Notes under the pieces: model-generated
Told to the model about the DNA's origin: nothing
Databases searched by the model: none
What the model saw: the letters and a program-made list of their open reading frames with translations, nothing else
Program-made: the position numbers and the translations under genes
Shown: positions 27,437 through 37,556 of the stretch, in pieces
Layout: each line of letters opens with the position of its first letter
How positions within the stretch are numbered: position 1 is the stretch's first letter
Source of the DNA: Adhaeribacter arboris
GTDB lineage: Bacteria; Bacteroidota; Bacteroidia; Cytophagales; Hymenobacteraceae
Assembly: GCF_003023845.1 (NCBI RefSeq)
Contig: NZ_PYFT01000001.1
Coordinates: 1,612,001 to 1,676,000 of the forward strand
Reading direction: 5' to 3'
DNA length: 64,000 bases

Positions 27437-28978
27437 TTAATTTCGTCTATTTCGCTGACAATAATTACGCAAGGTAAAGTGCTGAGTGATTTTCAGTTCT
27501 TTATTGAACTTAAAAATTTCATCGTCTTTCTCCCAATGTTTAAAGTACGTTTTACCTGTATCATTTGTATTACCTATTATGGATAAGTCAAAAAGAAGCT
27601 CTAATAAGTTATATGTATCTTCAGAAAAATGAAATTTCTTGAGTTCATGAATAAAGAAAATAAAAGAAACAGGTTCATTTGCACAACTTACAAATGCACT
27701 AAATATAGCATTAATATCATCAGGTGCGTAATGGGCAGCAAGTTCGTTTTTAAGCTCCTTAACAAATTCAATAGTATATTTGCCAATTAATATATAAACA
27801 TCTTGTTTCGATAAAGGGATAGAAAACTTTAGTTCTTGCAATGGTTTAAAAAACAAGATTAAATCCCTAGGCCTTATTAAAGTATGTTCGACAATATATT
27901 TAAAACTAGATTTCTTGTAGGATTCATCTTCATGTATTAGGGATTCCCAAGGCTTACTTATATCAAAACTAAATTCATTTTTTTCAAAGTTCAAAGCAAT
28001 TCTTCTATTTATAAATTGTTTTAACTTGACTTTATCCTCATCCCTTTGCATTTGAAAATGCTCATACCATTTTAAAGTAACTTCATAACTTGAAAATAGT
28101 TTAGCTGTGTCAGCATCTTGATTAAGAAGAAATCGAGATATATCATCTCTAAGAAGTAGTATAATTTTAGCGCTAATATCTTCTTTTCCAAAAAAAGTAA
28201 TATTATAATCCTTTACAATTCTAAGGATGTTAAGAATTGTTTTAACATTTCCTGGGTTTTTCGCATTAAATCCAATATCTAAATCATCAAATAGTAAAAT
28301 GTAATGATTATCTTTATTTATGGTGTTAAGAAACAGTTCTTTTATTGTCTCTTTTAAATGTGGTAAAAGCTTAAAGAATGGAGCCTTTTCCCCTTTTATA
28401 TTAAATCTATTACCAAACTTAGCTGTTAAAAAACGTTGGAAATAATTAACATTAACTTCCCATCCCTTATCTTGAATTACTTCTTTGATTTGATTTGATT
28501 TAATATCAATAAAACCAGAATTCTTTTTTAAGAATACTTTTAACTCTTTTATCCCTTTTTGGTCTGCTATAGCTTCGTTGGAAATTAATTGTTTTACAAA
28601 CTTTACAAGTATAATCCATTCAATAAGAAGTTCCTGGCTAATTTCATTATCTGTTCCACTTACTAGCTGAGTAATTTTTTCAATATCGATATCGGCTTTT
28701 TTAACAAAGTCACAGAAATATTCTGGCTCATTTAATGCCAAATAATAAATATGTTCTGCAATAGCTGATTTACCATTACCCTTTCTTCCTGTTATAATAA
28801 ATTTCTCACTCTGTAATTGAGGAATAACTTCAAAAAAGTCTTCAAACACCTCTGTAAGTTTAACTCTTGAATTAGAAGTGCTTTCAGCTTCAGCTTCAGG
28901 AGAACCAAGAAAGAAATTAGATGTATCCCTCTTCAATCTATTAATTTGGTCTTTAGTAAACTTTTCGAATAATCTCAT
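27437..28978 (-). CDS. P-loop ATPase, uncharacterised
   Basis: A 513-aa cytoplasmic protein. Walker A is at about residues 61-70 (TGRKGNGKSAIAEH) and a Walker B-like strand is near 228 (YILLFDDLDIGF). The Arg-containing LLRDDISRFLL and the C-terminal helical region resemble the ORC/STAND-type ATPases used in many defence systems, but no effector domain is seen. It is flanked on both sides by more than 300 nt of gene-free DNA, so it is a stand-alone unit. A defence function is a guess from context. Confidence 0.65.
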   Translation of the reverse strand: MRLFEKFTKDQINRLKRDTSNFFLGSPEAEAESTSNSRVKLTEVFEDFFEVIPQLQSEKFIITGRKGNGKSAIAEHIYYLALNEPEYFCDFVKKADIDIEKITQLVSGTDNEISQELLIEWIILVKFVKQLISNEAIADQKGIKELKVFLKKNSGFIDIKSNQIKEVIQDKGWEVNVNYFQRFLTAKFGNRFNIKGEKAPFFKLLPHLKETIKELFLNTINKDNHYILLFDDLDIGFNAKNPGNVKTILNILRIVKDYNITFFGKEDISAKIILLLRDDISRFLLNQDADTAKLFSSYEVTLKWYEHFQMQRDEDKVKLKQFINRRIALNFEKNEFSFDISKPWESLIHEDESYKKSSFKYIVEHTLIRPRDLILFFKPLQELKFSIPLSKQDVYILIGKYTIEFVKELKNELAAHYAPDDINAIFSAFVSCANEPVSFIFFIHELKKFHFSEDTYNLLELLFDLSIIGNTNDTGKTYFKHWEKDDEIFKFNKELKITQHFTLRNYCQRNRRN

Positions 28979-29290
28979 TTTAGCTTTGGTAAGTTTATCT
29001 GGTATATAACGTTCAGGTCAGAAGCTATGTTTGTAACGTTTTATTAATTAGAAAATGATTTTGGATGAATCTTTTATTAACTCAATTATTCTTTCATGTA
29101 GTTCCAATTTGGAATGATCTGCGCAACATTAGCTGAAGCCACAAAAAGCTAAATCCAAGTATGTATATTCTTATAAGTTAAATCTTAAGACCTTTAATAA
29201 AGTAGAATTATCTAATATATAGATATTAATTTTAACTTAACAATAAATTAACATTAATATCAATAATAATAAAACGGTATAAAAGACTCT
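28979..29290. other. Intergenic stretch without recognised features
   Basis: 312 nt of AT-rich DNA between the P-loop ATPase and umuC, both on the minus strand. It should contain the ATPase promoter; no box or hairpin stands out. Confidence 0.4.
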
Positions 29291-30562
29291 TTAAACATAA
29301 GCAATAATAATATCATTTAAGCTAGTAGTATAACAAGGCGATTTTCGTTCACATCTCAAATGCCAAGACTTATTGTATCCTTGGGTAGCTACCTTTACAA
29401 TATCCCTACTAAACCTACCAGAAAGACTATCTACAACTTCCATCAACTTATGATGCTTAACTCTGTCTACAGTATCTAGTAGGTCAAACTGTATTTGGTT
29501 CTCTGGTAAAATCTCTGTTAATATCACCCCAGATTTCTTATACTGGTAACCTGGCTTGTATATAGATTTAAGAGCTATATCTGCATACTTGATTAATTCC
29601 ATGTCTGAGTTAGTCGCCACTGGCAAGACAATGGTTCTACTGTTATTATATTGCTTATCCTTCTCGCAGAACCTGTTGGTTTCTACAAATACAGTTAAGA
29701 ACCTGGCACAGCTTTTTTGCTTTCTCAGCTTCCTGCCACACTTAGCTGCGTAAGTAGCAGTAGCTTCCTGAATGTACTTAAACTCTGTTTGCTTAACACC
29801 ATATCCTCTGGAGGTACATATGCCCTTCTTAGGAGGCATTACTTCTTCCAGTTCTAAGCAGGATTCACCCCTTAGTTCTTTCAAAAGACGCAATCCAACA
29901 ATGGACATATGTTTTTGCACCCAGCTATCATTGGCTTGAGTAAATTCATACGCTGTATGAATCTGGTGCTTTTTAAGGAACTTGGCATACTGTCCACCAA
30001 TGCCCCAAATATCCTCTATTTTAGTTACTTCTAGGGCTTTCCTGATGTGTTCAGGTTCTTGTAATACGAGTACTCCATTTGCTTTCTTAGACTTCTTAGC
30101 CAGCTTATTTGCTACCTTTGCTAAAGCCTTGGTAGGTGCAACACCTAAGCTAACTGGTATACCTGTCCAACGTAATACAGTATTCTTTATCTCCCAGGCA
30201 TAGGCATTTAAATCCTTATTATAGAAGTTACTTAGGTCCAAGAAGCACTCATCAATGGAATACAGCTCAATACTTGGTGTAAACTGAGAAAGAGTTTGCA
30301 TAACTCTATTCGACATATCTCCATACAAGGTATAATTGGAGGAAAAGGCATGTACTTTCTTAGCTTCCACTAAGTCTCTAATGGCAAAGAAAGGTTCCCC
30401 CATATCAATCCCTAAGAGCTTAGCTTCATTACTCCTGGCTATCACACAGCCATCATTATTACTGAGTACAACAATAGGTTGACCATTTAAGCTTGGATTA
30501 AATACCCTTTCACAGGAAGCGTAGAAGTTATTACAGTCACAGAGTGCGAGTAATGTAGTCAT
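29291..30562 (-). CDS. umuC: Y-family DNA polymerase (UmuC, Pol V catalytic subunit)
   Basis: A 423-aa protein of full UmuC length. The catalytic acids are in [17 protein letters not shown] and SIDECFLDL, with the steric-gate region following; [24 protein letters not shown] and the helix-hairpin-helix [15 protein letters not shown] are present. It performs error-prone synthesis past DNA lesions with processed UmuD. It overlaps umuD by 4 nt (ATGA type), so the two are translationally coupled. Confidence 0.93.
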   Translation of the reverse strand: MTTLLALCDCNNFYASCERVFNPSLNGQPIVVLSNNDGCVIARSNEAKLLGIDMGEPFFAIRDLVEAKKVHAFSSNYTLYGDMSNRVMQTLSQFTPSIELYSIDECFLDLSNFYNKDLNAYAWEIKNTVLRWTGIPVSLGVAPTKALAKVANKLAKKSKKANGVLVLQEPEHIRKALEVTKIEDIWGIGGQYAKFLKKHQIHTAYEFTQANDSWVQKHMSIVGLRLLKELRGESCLELEEVMPPKKGICTSRGYGVKQTEFKYIQEATATYAAKCGRKLRKQKSCARFLTVFVETNRFCEKDKQYNNSRTIVLPVATNSDMELIKYADIALKSIYKPGYQYKKSGVILTEILPENQIQFDLLDTVDRVKHHKLMEVVDSLSGRFSRDIVKVATQGYNKSWHLRCERKSPCYTTSLNDIIIAYV

Positions 30563-31023
30563 AACTTTACTGGTTTATGTAGTACCCAAGCTACTACCCC
30601 CCACACTCGCATATCCATATCATCAGTAATTTCGATAGGTTTATAAGCAGGGTTGGCAGGTTCTAAGTAAAGCTTGTTATTTATCTTTCTAAAAGTCTTC
30701 ACTGTAAACTCTCCATCTAAGAAACAAACTACAGGTACCCCATCATTGGGCTTTAAGGACTTATCAATAACCAGTATGTCTCCTTCGTGAATGTTAGCAT
30801 CTTGCATAGAATTCCCTTTTACTCGCATCATGTAGGTAGAAGTAGGATTCTGAATGAGGTAGCTGTTCAGGTTAATCCTATCTTCCAGGTAATCATCTGC
30901 TGGCGAGGGAAAACCAGCTGAGATATAACAGGAGAAGAATGGGATTTCAATCTCTTGAAAAGAAGAAATAAAACAAGGCTCGAAGACGTCAGGATGCAGA
31001 GGAATGATTTTAGCTTCATGCAT
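30559..31023 (-). CDS. umuD: UmuD-like S24 auto-protease
   Basis: A 154-aa protein with the Ala-Gly cleavage site in [13 protein letters not shown], the nucleophile Ser in [12 protein letters not shown] and the general-base Lys in FTVKTFRKI, all in the UmuD order. RecA filaments normally trigger self-cleavage, which activates Pol V. It has no DNA-binding domain, so it is UmuD and not LexA. A 20-bp dyad lies 13-32 nt upstream of the start. Confidence 0.92.
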   Translation of the reverse strand: MHEAKIIPLHPDVFEPCFISSFQEIEIPFFSCYISAGFPSPADDYLEDRINLNSYLIQNPTSTYMMRVKGNSMQDANIHEGDILVIDKSLKPNDGVPVVCFLDGEFTVKTFRKINNKLYLEPANPAYKPIEITDDMDMRVWGVVAWVLHKPVKL

Positions 31024-31035
31024 ATTAAACTAAGC

Positions 31036-31059
31036 TAGTATGTCTATATATACTAAATA
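31036..31059. promoter_or_regulatory. Candidate operator of umuDC
   Basis: TAGTATGTCTATATATACTA (31036-31055) has perfect 6-bp arms TAGTAT/ATACTA. It overlaps ATATACTAAATA (31048-31059), the 12-mer shared with the XRE upstream region. The position just before umuD fits a repressor site, by LexA or the island's XRE protein. Confidence 0.42.
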
Positions 31060-31345
31060 TGTTAGCAATTACGTATAAAACCCGTATAAAAACTAAAGAT
31101 TAAAGAAATTTTTTCTATATAGAGATTATAAAACCTAATTATATTAGTATAAATAGCTTAGTTTCAAGGAAAAGTGAACCATTTAAAGTGGTACGTGTAT
31201 CTTATTGCTCGTCTTTGAGCTTTATATGATTCCTACTATAGATGATGGTTAGGCATAAAAGGAGAATAATAGACCTTTTAAAGTACAGTATTAAAAACTT
31301 TATAATGGAGGTTGAGTAAAGAAGGCAAAATAGTTAACTTACCAC

Positions 31346-31576
31346 ATGAAACTATACCAGGAACTAACTCCTAGAGGTAAGTTCTTTCGAAAGAACATTG
31401 CCAGACTAATTAAATATGGTAGCTTGTTACTTGGCTACTACTTTGCTTGTACTAGAATAATGGGGGTAACTAAACCATCGTCTCCTCCCTCAATTAAAGA
31501 TAAGCACCTACCTATAGCATATCTAATATCTATGACTAATATTATCACTTGGAATTTAGAACAAAGCCGTCAATAG
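31346..31576 (+). CDS. Possible small protein, 76 aa
   Basis: A basic N-terminus (GKFFRKNIARLIKYG) is followed by a short hydrophobic stretch (SLLLGYYFACTRI) that could cross the membrane once. No family is recognised. It overlaps the SRAP remnant on the other strand by 32 nt and stands alone in an otherwise empty gap, so a chance ORF is about as likely as a gene. Confidence 0.28.
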   Translation: MKLYQELTPRGKFFRKNIARLIKYGSLLLGYYFACTRIMGVTKPSSPPSIKDKHLPIAYLISMTNIITWNLEQSRQ

Positions 31577-31751
31577 CTTTGATAGGAATAGCTTTCATGT
31601 CAGCAGCATTATAAGTTTGTAGTAAACCTAATAAATCCTCTTTAGGTATATTACCTTCCAGCCATAGTCTTTCATTATCTTTAGAAAGGATAACAGGCAT
31701 TCTATAGGTAGTTACAACAGGAGATCTTGTAAAAAATGTTACTAAATTATT
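31545..31751 (-). pseudogene. Remnant of an SRAP/YedK (HMCES) family gene
   Basis: A 69-codon frame contains YRMPVILSKDNERLWLEG and LLGLLQTYNAADMKAIPI. These match the C-terminal part of SRAP proteins, which have N/DRMPVIL, then WL, then the LLxPYxAxxMKAYPVS pattern. The N-terminal half with catalytic Cys2, and the C-terminal end, are missing. SRAP proteins cross-link to abasic sites in single-stranded DNA and often sit with umuDC in SOS cassettes, which fits the neighbours. It ends abruptly near the McrC-like gene. Confidence 0.7.
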
Positions 31752-31790
31752 TTAAGGAAAAATAATCAAAAGAGACTGAAAATATATTGT

Positions 31791-33606
31791 TTAAAAACGA
31801 TTTTGAAAAATATTAATAATATCAGTTATATAAGATTTAGCTTTTTTGCTTACTCCAACTTCAACAGTTCCAATTGATGGGTAAATTGGGTTTAGGCTGA
31901 ATAAATCAAACTCTTCTTGATGGTATGACCAAACAGGTTTTGTATTATCTTTACCAACTTTATCTTTAGGATGTAAAAGAAAAAGGCCTTTAAAATTTAT
32001 TGAATTTATATCTGAACTGATACCATGCAAATATTTAAGGGTTAATTCAGCCAAATCGAATCGCTTAATATTACTAAAAGGTTTATATTTAGCATCAAGG
32101 ATAACCAAATTAATATCTTTTACACCTGGTTTCCTTATCTCTAAAATAAAATCAGGAAGTAGTTGCCCTTTATAAAGAGAAGAAGATGTAAATAAATATT
32201 TAGGAACATATTCATAGTTTAATGTGATACTGCAACCATCCAATTTCTTAAAACTATATCTACCAGCATGAGCAGTAACTCTATCATCCCATTTATTATT
32301 TATTTTAAAGTTAGAGGGAGCAAATTCATTGTATTCATATCCAAGGTCTACAATAGCATTAATAATTTTATATAAGCAGAACAGTTCATACAACTTATCT
32401 AAAGTCCTTACACCAGAAAACAAGAAATGATTGTCAAACTTAAAATTTTTCCTATCAAACCAACTTATGATTTGAACACCTATTTGATAATAGTGATCTT
32501 TTGATTCAAAACCATAAAAAATAGAAGGCCATTCAATTTTAGGACTACTTACAGGAATTATTTTATTACATTTATAAATAAGTTCATCTACTAAATCAGT
32601 TAAATTATACACAATAGTTTTAAGTCTTAAAAAGTACTTATTAATCTGTATCTCCCTAAGTGTTAACCCAAAATCGTTATCTGATACAATATTATTAGTT
32701 ATGTTTGCAAGTATATTAATAAGGTATTCCTTAACATCTTGTAAATATCCATGAATGATTTGATTTTCATAAATGTCAGTTGATGTAATCAAATCTGAAG
32801 ATTGAATCTGGCTAATTCCATAAAATCTATTATTAATTTTAATCCTAGAAGAATTATATGGGTCAGTCCTTGCTATTACATGAAAATTATGCAAAAGCCA
32901 ATTTATAGAGCTTTCATCTACATTTAAACTATCATTCCAAGTTTTAATTTGGAAGTCCTCAACAACTTTCACTCTAGGGTCCATCACTAACTGAGGCAAC
33001 AGGTCCAAAACTTTGGTTAAATTGGTTTGTAATTGGTATAAAAACCAAAAGATATGTCCCTCTTCAGAAATTTTATCTGAGGACTTTACTTTAGATCTTG
33101 ATATTGCTTGCCAATAAGAAACCTTATTACTCAATAAAAAATCAAAAAATATTACCAATATCCAAATCATTTATTTTACTAGAAGAAATCTCTATTGATC
33201 CCACTGGCTTAGGCAGAATATCTAATTCACCAGAATCAAATAAAATCTCACAAGTACCAAAGTAATTTAAAAAAATCTTCCCAAATCTTCTTGAGCCACC
33301 AATTAAATCTTTTATATAAAACTGTTTATAAAAGTTATCATTCCCAGAAAATAATGATTTAAAATCACATTCATAGTATATTCTACCATATATGTCTCTT
33401 TCCAAAAATCTTAATGGAAACCAATCTTCAGTGAGCCAAATACCAGCATCATTATTTAAATAATAATCAGATATTAGATATAGATAAATGTAATCATTTT
33501 CTGAAACATTAATTTCTAAATTATCCTTTATCTCAATTGAATTATGACTTAACTTATCATCATTATAATTGATACTCCTACTTGAAATATAAAGTTTTAT
33601 ATCCAC
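31791..33606 (-). pseudogene. McrC-like nuclease (DUF2357 plus PD-(D/E)XK), frameshifted
   Basis: Two frames meet here: 33142-33606 (154 codons, GTG start) and the frame ending at 31791 (open from 33170). They join seamlessly if one T of the T6 run at 33144-33149 is skipped, giving ...DLDIGNIF-DFLLSNKVSYW... and a protein of about 604 aa. The C-terminal part has LLPDFILE and LVILDAKYK, the D...DxK nuclease motif. The middle resembles DUF2357, which accompanies McrB-like motors. The slip site reads TTT TGA, so a mutation, a sequencing error or a prfB-like +1 programmed shift are all possible. The start overlaps the stop of the McrB-like gene (TAGTG). Confidence 0.75.
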
Positions 33607-35273
33607 TAGTTAAAAAACTTAAAATTATTATAGTTACTAATCCCAGAGCTAATTATTTGATTTAAAGTAAAACTAGTTTTAGGCAGGCTCCTTTCAATGG
33701 TTTTAGATAAAGCTTCAAGCCTTTTTTTGAACTTTTCTCCCCTACCATTAATTAATGGTAATATATGCTGCAAAACAGCATAATCTAAAGCAGTAAATTG
33801 TAATGATTCTTCTTTAAAGATTAACCTACCAGTAGAACAATAATTAATTACAGAATTTTGTTTTCGAGGACTAATAATTATTGGGTTACCAAAATTTAAG
33901 GTATCATCATTTTCTAAATTATTTTTAATTTCTAAGAAAAGAAGTCTTTCATCTTCTTTAAAAATACCATTTGGATTATAAAACAAAGCATTTAGCTGCT
34001 CTGTAGACAAATAATCTTGAACTTTAGGCAGATTATTAATTTCCAAATTGTCAATTAAATCTTTTTTAGGATTAAGCAAAATTATGGGTGCTCTATCTAT
34101 TAGCCTTGGAGATAGAACTTCAGTTGTATGGTCATAATTAATAGTAGCAATAAATCTTAGACCCTTACCAATATGAATATTGCCTTCTTTTCCACCTATA
34201 GAAATTATTTTTTCTGATTCTGGATCAGTTAATCTCATAAAATCTGACCAGTAATGTTCAATTGGACTTAAATTAGCTTCATCAAGTAAAACATAATAGG
34301 GAATATCTAATTCCTGCTTTATTTCAAATTGGTATCTTTCAATAACTTCATGGTAAAAATTAGTCTTAGAGGCTTGAAACTGGTTGGACAAAGGATTGAA
34401 ATAGCCTATTAAATCTTTAGTTGATGTCCATCCTTTAGAAACAGAAATCGGCAAAAATCTATTCTTAAAACCTAATGCTTCAACTAACTTTGTAACTAAT
34501 GAAGTTTTACCAACCCCTGGTAGGCCAGCAAAGACTGATAAAAAGCTTTGATGAATATTAATAATATAATTGGCTAATTCATTGAATTCAATTTCTCTTC
34601 CAATTATATTAAGATTATGTCTCACCTCATTTATATAATCCTCTAATCTATTAGGAGCTTGTTCTTTAATATTAGGTTTAGATAATCCTAATGGCTTATC
34701 AGACTCTCCATTTAAATCTGTAGGAACAATACCATTTAAAAAATCAACATAAGGTTTTAATCCCAATAGATGATTTCTTACGTCATCAGAGTTCCTAAAC
34801 TTATCTCTAAACTTAACCAAATCACTTTCATACTCTTGTTTTTTCTTTTTTAAACTATTAATTTTTTGCTCAAGATTATCTATTAGGCCTTCTCTTTCCA
34901 TCTTTTGGCCTTCAATATACCCAACCTCCTCTGCTAATTTGTATTTTTTTAATAACTCCTTTATAGGTCCATATTTTTCTTCTGATTCTATTAAATCATT
35001 AATTAATTGTTGTGATTCTAATGAAACATTAGTTAAACTTGAACCCTGAGGACTAGTTAAAGATTCAACCTTCTTATTTTGAATTTCTACTTCAAGCTCT
35101 TTTAACTCATTTTCTTTTACCTTTATAATAGTATCATACTTTTCAATGATACTATTTCTATTTTTTTCAAGGAAGTCATTTAAATGTATTTGCCCCTCAT
35201 CAGTTGATAAAAACTCATGAATAAACTTAGGTAGACCTGATACTAACCATGACTCAGTACCCTTTAAAATTTT

Positions 35274-36060
35274 AGTTGTGGACTACAAAGTATGATGTTT
35301 GGCTTTATGTCTATTGCGATAGTCAAACATCAGGTTTAGACTTGCTAAATGGTTTTCCTTCTTTTTGGAGAAGCAGGTTGTTTTTCTGACGAACCGTCTG
35401 TTTCTGGCTCTGATGCAAGTATTCACGCCTTCTATGTTTTTAGTGTAAGCTTTTCCTATCGTGTGCTTTGTCGGGGGGATTACCTGAGCAAACGCTTTCC
35501 AATGATCAGTACAATATTGTTCTATTTCCACTCCTTTTAGCTTTTTGAGTAGCTGGCGTACTGTTTTAGCGCTTCGGCCGCCACAACTATAAGCCAGTAC
35601 TTCATCTGTTTGGGGACAGTAAGCATACAACAACCAGTATTTTCCTTTCTTGCGCTTTCCGACAAAGCTCCAGACTTCATCGATCTGTACGGATCTATAA
35701 TGCTTTTGGGTTGGTTGAATCTTAAGGGCATTCCCCTGTCGGCACAAGTTGCTTAGCACACACTTTCTACTCACTTCCAGCAACTTTTCAATGTCACGAA
35801 CACCATTATTTCTTTCCAGAAGACGCCGTATCAACCGCTTGGTAGTCGGATCCGCTCCTCTATAGCGATATATTGGCTGAAATTGCTTCTGGCAATTACG
35901 ACATAGAAGGTTCTGAGAACCATTCTTTTTCTTGCCATTTTTTACTACCTTGCTGCTCTGGCAGTGGGGACAGTTTATTTTGATCTGAACTTCGAACATT
36001 CCATCATCTTAAACACTTCACTGCCTCTTTTTATCCCATCATACTTTCTTTACCACTACC
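35274..36060 (-). mobile_element. IS1-family insertion sequence
   Basis: 787 bp bounded by 24-bp imperfect inverted repeats (35274-35297 and 36037-36060), 18 of 24 matching, with inner ends AAAGTATGATG identical. An 8-bp target duplication AAAATTTT flanks it (35266-35273 and 36061-36068). Size, repeat length and duplication length all fit IS1. It lies inside the McrB-like gene. The clean duplication and intact transposase suggest recent insertion. Its GC content is higher than the surrounding island. Confidence 0.92.
35283..35999 (-). CDS. IS1-family transposase, single ORF
   Basis: A 238-aa protein with an N-terminal zinc finger (CPHCQSS...CRNCQKQF), a helix-turn-helix (NNGVRDIEKLLEVSRKCV) and a DDE core: QIDEVWSFVG, CTDHWKAF and NIEGVNTCIRARNRRF. 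Classical IS1 makes this protein by a -1 frameshift between insA and insB; here one uninterrupted frame encodes it, as in the single-ORF IS1 subgroup. It fills almost the whole element and is apparently intact. Confidence 0.92.
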   Translation of the reverse strand: MFEVQIKINCPHCQSSKVVKNGKKKNGSQNLLCRNCQKQFQPIYRYRGADPTTKRLIRRLLERNNGVRDIEKLLEVSRKCVLSNLCRQGNALKIQPTQKHYRSVQIDEVWSFVGKRKKGKYWLLYAYCPQTDEVLAYSCGGRSAKTVRQLLKKLKGVEIEQYCTDHWKAFAQVIPPTKHTIGKAYTKNIEGVNTCIRARNRRFVRKTTCFSKKKENHLASLNLMFDYRNRHKAKHHTL

Positions 36061-36887
36061 AAAATTTTTTTAAGTTTATCCAACTTTAAATCATCCCCAG
36101 GGTTAACTACAGGAATTTGGTTTAAATGTTTAAAAAGGTCTTTAACATTTTTTTCTTCAATATTGGCTAGATTTCCAATATTTTTTCTACCCCACTCTAA
36201 AATATCTTCATTACTTCCATAATAAATAACTTCTTTATGAATGGATGTATTTGCAAGTAATACTAAAGCATTAAACACAAAATTATTCCCATTATCTGAT
36301 ATCAAATACTTTGATATTTGATTTATATTAAATTTAAATATACATTTATCATATTCATTGCTTAAATTTAACTCTGAATGTGTAACTGGTCTCAATTGAA
36401 CATTATAATATTCATCATCAGCTTCATCTTCTTCCTTTTGGAGTAAGAATGGGCCATAAACATAATCAGAATTGTTTGACTTTATAAATACATATGTAAT
36501 TGGGAGAAAATTTACTACTAATTTAAAAGATTTATCAGGGTCAAAGTTCTTTTCAAATATAGGACAAAGTTGATATTTTTTTGGATCTTCCGCTTTATCT
36601 CCTATTACACTGTATTTAGCGCTTGAAGGTATTTCTGGTAAAAACTTGGGACTATCTTCATATCCATTAATAAAAAACAATTCTTTATTTGTGTAAACTT
36701 CATCAATTTTATCAAATTTACTGTAAACAAATAGTTGTCCTCTATTTGGGAATTCATTGATTGTTACTTCCTTAAATGCTTCATCACTGTTAGAAATACC
36801 TAAAACTTTTATTATACCTGTATATGAACTTGAGGAATCACCATGTGACTCCTTCCTTACAATTAACCTATCTGATAAATTCTGCAT

Positions 36888-37208
36888 TTATTTTTTTTAT
36901 TTAATTATTAAATATAATAGTTAGTGAATTGTTTTCTAGAATAATTCAAAAAATACACTATATATTTAATAAGGTTTGTATTTGTTACCCATTTTTTAAA
37001 TATTTTATTACAATAACTTTAAAATTTAAGTAAGGGCTTTCACCCTTACCTAATTTACCTAATTGCAATTAGTAAACTTGGCTACGTTCTTTCAGTGGTT
37101 TTTTATTGAAGGAGAAACCGTCTCAAAGAACTATGGCCTAAGAAATACAGCATAACTCCTACTATTCGCCAGTTGTCTTTCGAAAAGAAAGAAAAGATAA
37201 TAAGTAGT
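36888..37208. other. Intergenic region upstream of the McrB-like gene
   Basis: 321 nt holding the likely McrB promoter. GTAAGGG (37030-37036) pairs with CCCTTAC (37043-37049) over a 6-nt loop. GCCTAAG (37136-37142) and CTTAGGC (37213-37219) form a longer-range inverted pair. Confidence 0.4.
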
Positions 37209-37490
37209 CTACCTTAGGCGAGTAATGATATAGTGAAGGGGAGGGTAATGACGAAAGCAGTAGTAAGGATAATAACTGCCAAATACTTTGAAAAGAATAA
37301 TCCTAGAGTCCCAACCAATTACCTGGCTGACTTCAACTTTATCTCCAGCTATAAAGTCTTTTGAATTTACTATGCAAGTAACTTGAAAGGGACAGGATGC
37401 CCTATATAACCTGTATGGTGAAAGAAATAAACAACTATCCTCATCTACAGTACTATCGTAATCCTCTTCCTCATTCGATACATATATCAT
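37209..37490 (-). CDS. Hypothetical protein, 93 aa
   Basis: An acidic start (SNEEEDYDSTVDEDS) is followed by an aromatic-rich beta-type body with FIAGDKVEVSQVIGWDS, which resembles a small barrel. No family is recognised. It lies 66 nt from the next minus-strand small gene, so a transcript of two short genes typical of mobile elements is possible. Confidence 0.5.
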   Translation of the reverse strand: MIYVSNEEEDYDSTVDEDSCLFLSPYRLYRASCPFQVTCIVNSKDFIAGDKVEVSQVIGWDSRIILFKVFGSYYPYYCFRHYPPLHYIITRLR

Positions 37491-37556
37491 ATAGCTTGTT
37501 CGTTGTTGATGAGTTACATAATAAAAAGAGTAGCTTGAGCTACTCCTTTAACTAAT

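Larger units (their letters stand above)
33606..36887 (-). pseudogene. McrB-like AAA+ motor protein, split by an IS1-family element
   Basis: Coding runs 36887-36061 and then, after the IS and one target-site copy, 35265-33606. The join is exactly in frame (827+1660 nt, 829 codons with stop). The protein has an N-terminal domain of unknown type (1-275), coiled-coil segments (about 300-450), then Walker A FAGLPGVGKTSLV (near 522), Walker B VLLDEANLSPIEHYWSDFM (near 600), ATINYDHT (the McrB-type N-x-x-D site) and SPRLIDRA. Together with the nuclease gene it forms an McrBC-like, possibly coiled-coil (CoCoNuT-like), type IV restriction module. A 431-aa fragment from ATG 34901 may still be made. 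Confidence 0.82.

Noticed and set aside
36039-36887. A stand-alone 282-aa hypothetical gene upstream of the IS
   Set aside because: Its last 7 codons are IS sequence; the first 275 are the N-terminus of the McrB-like protein.
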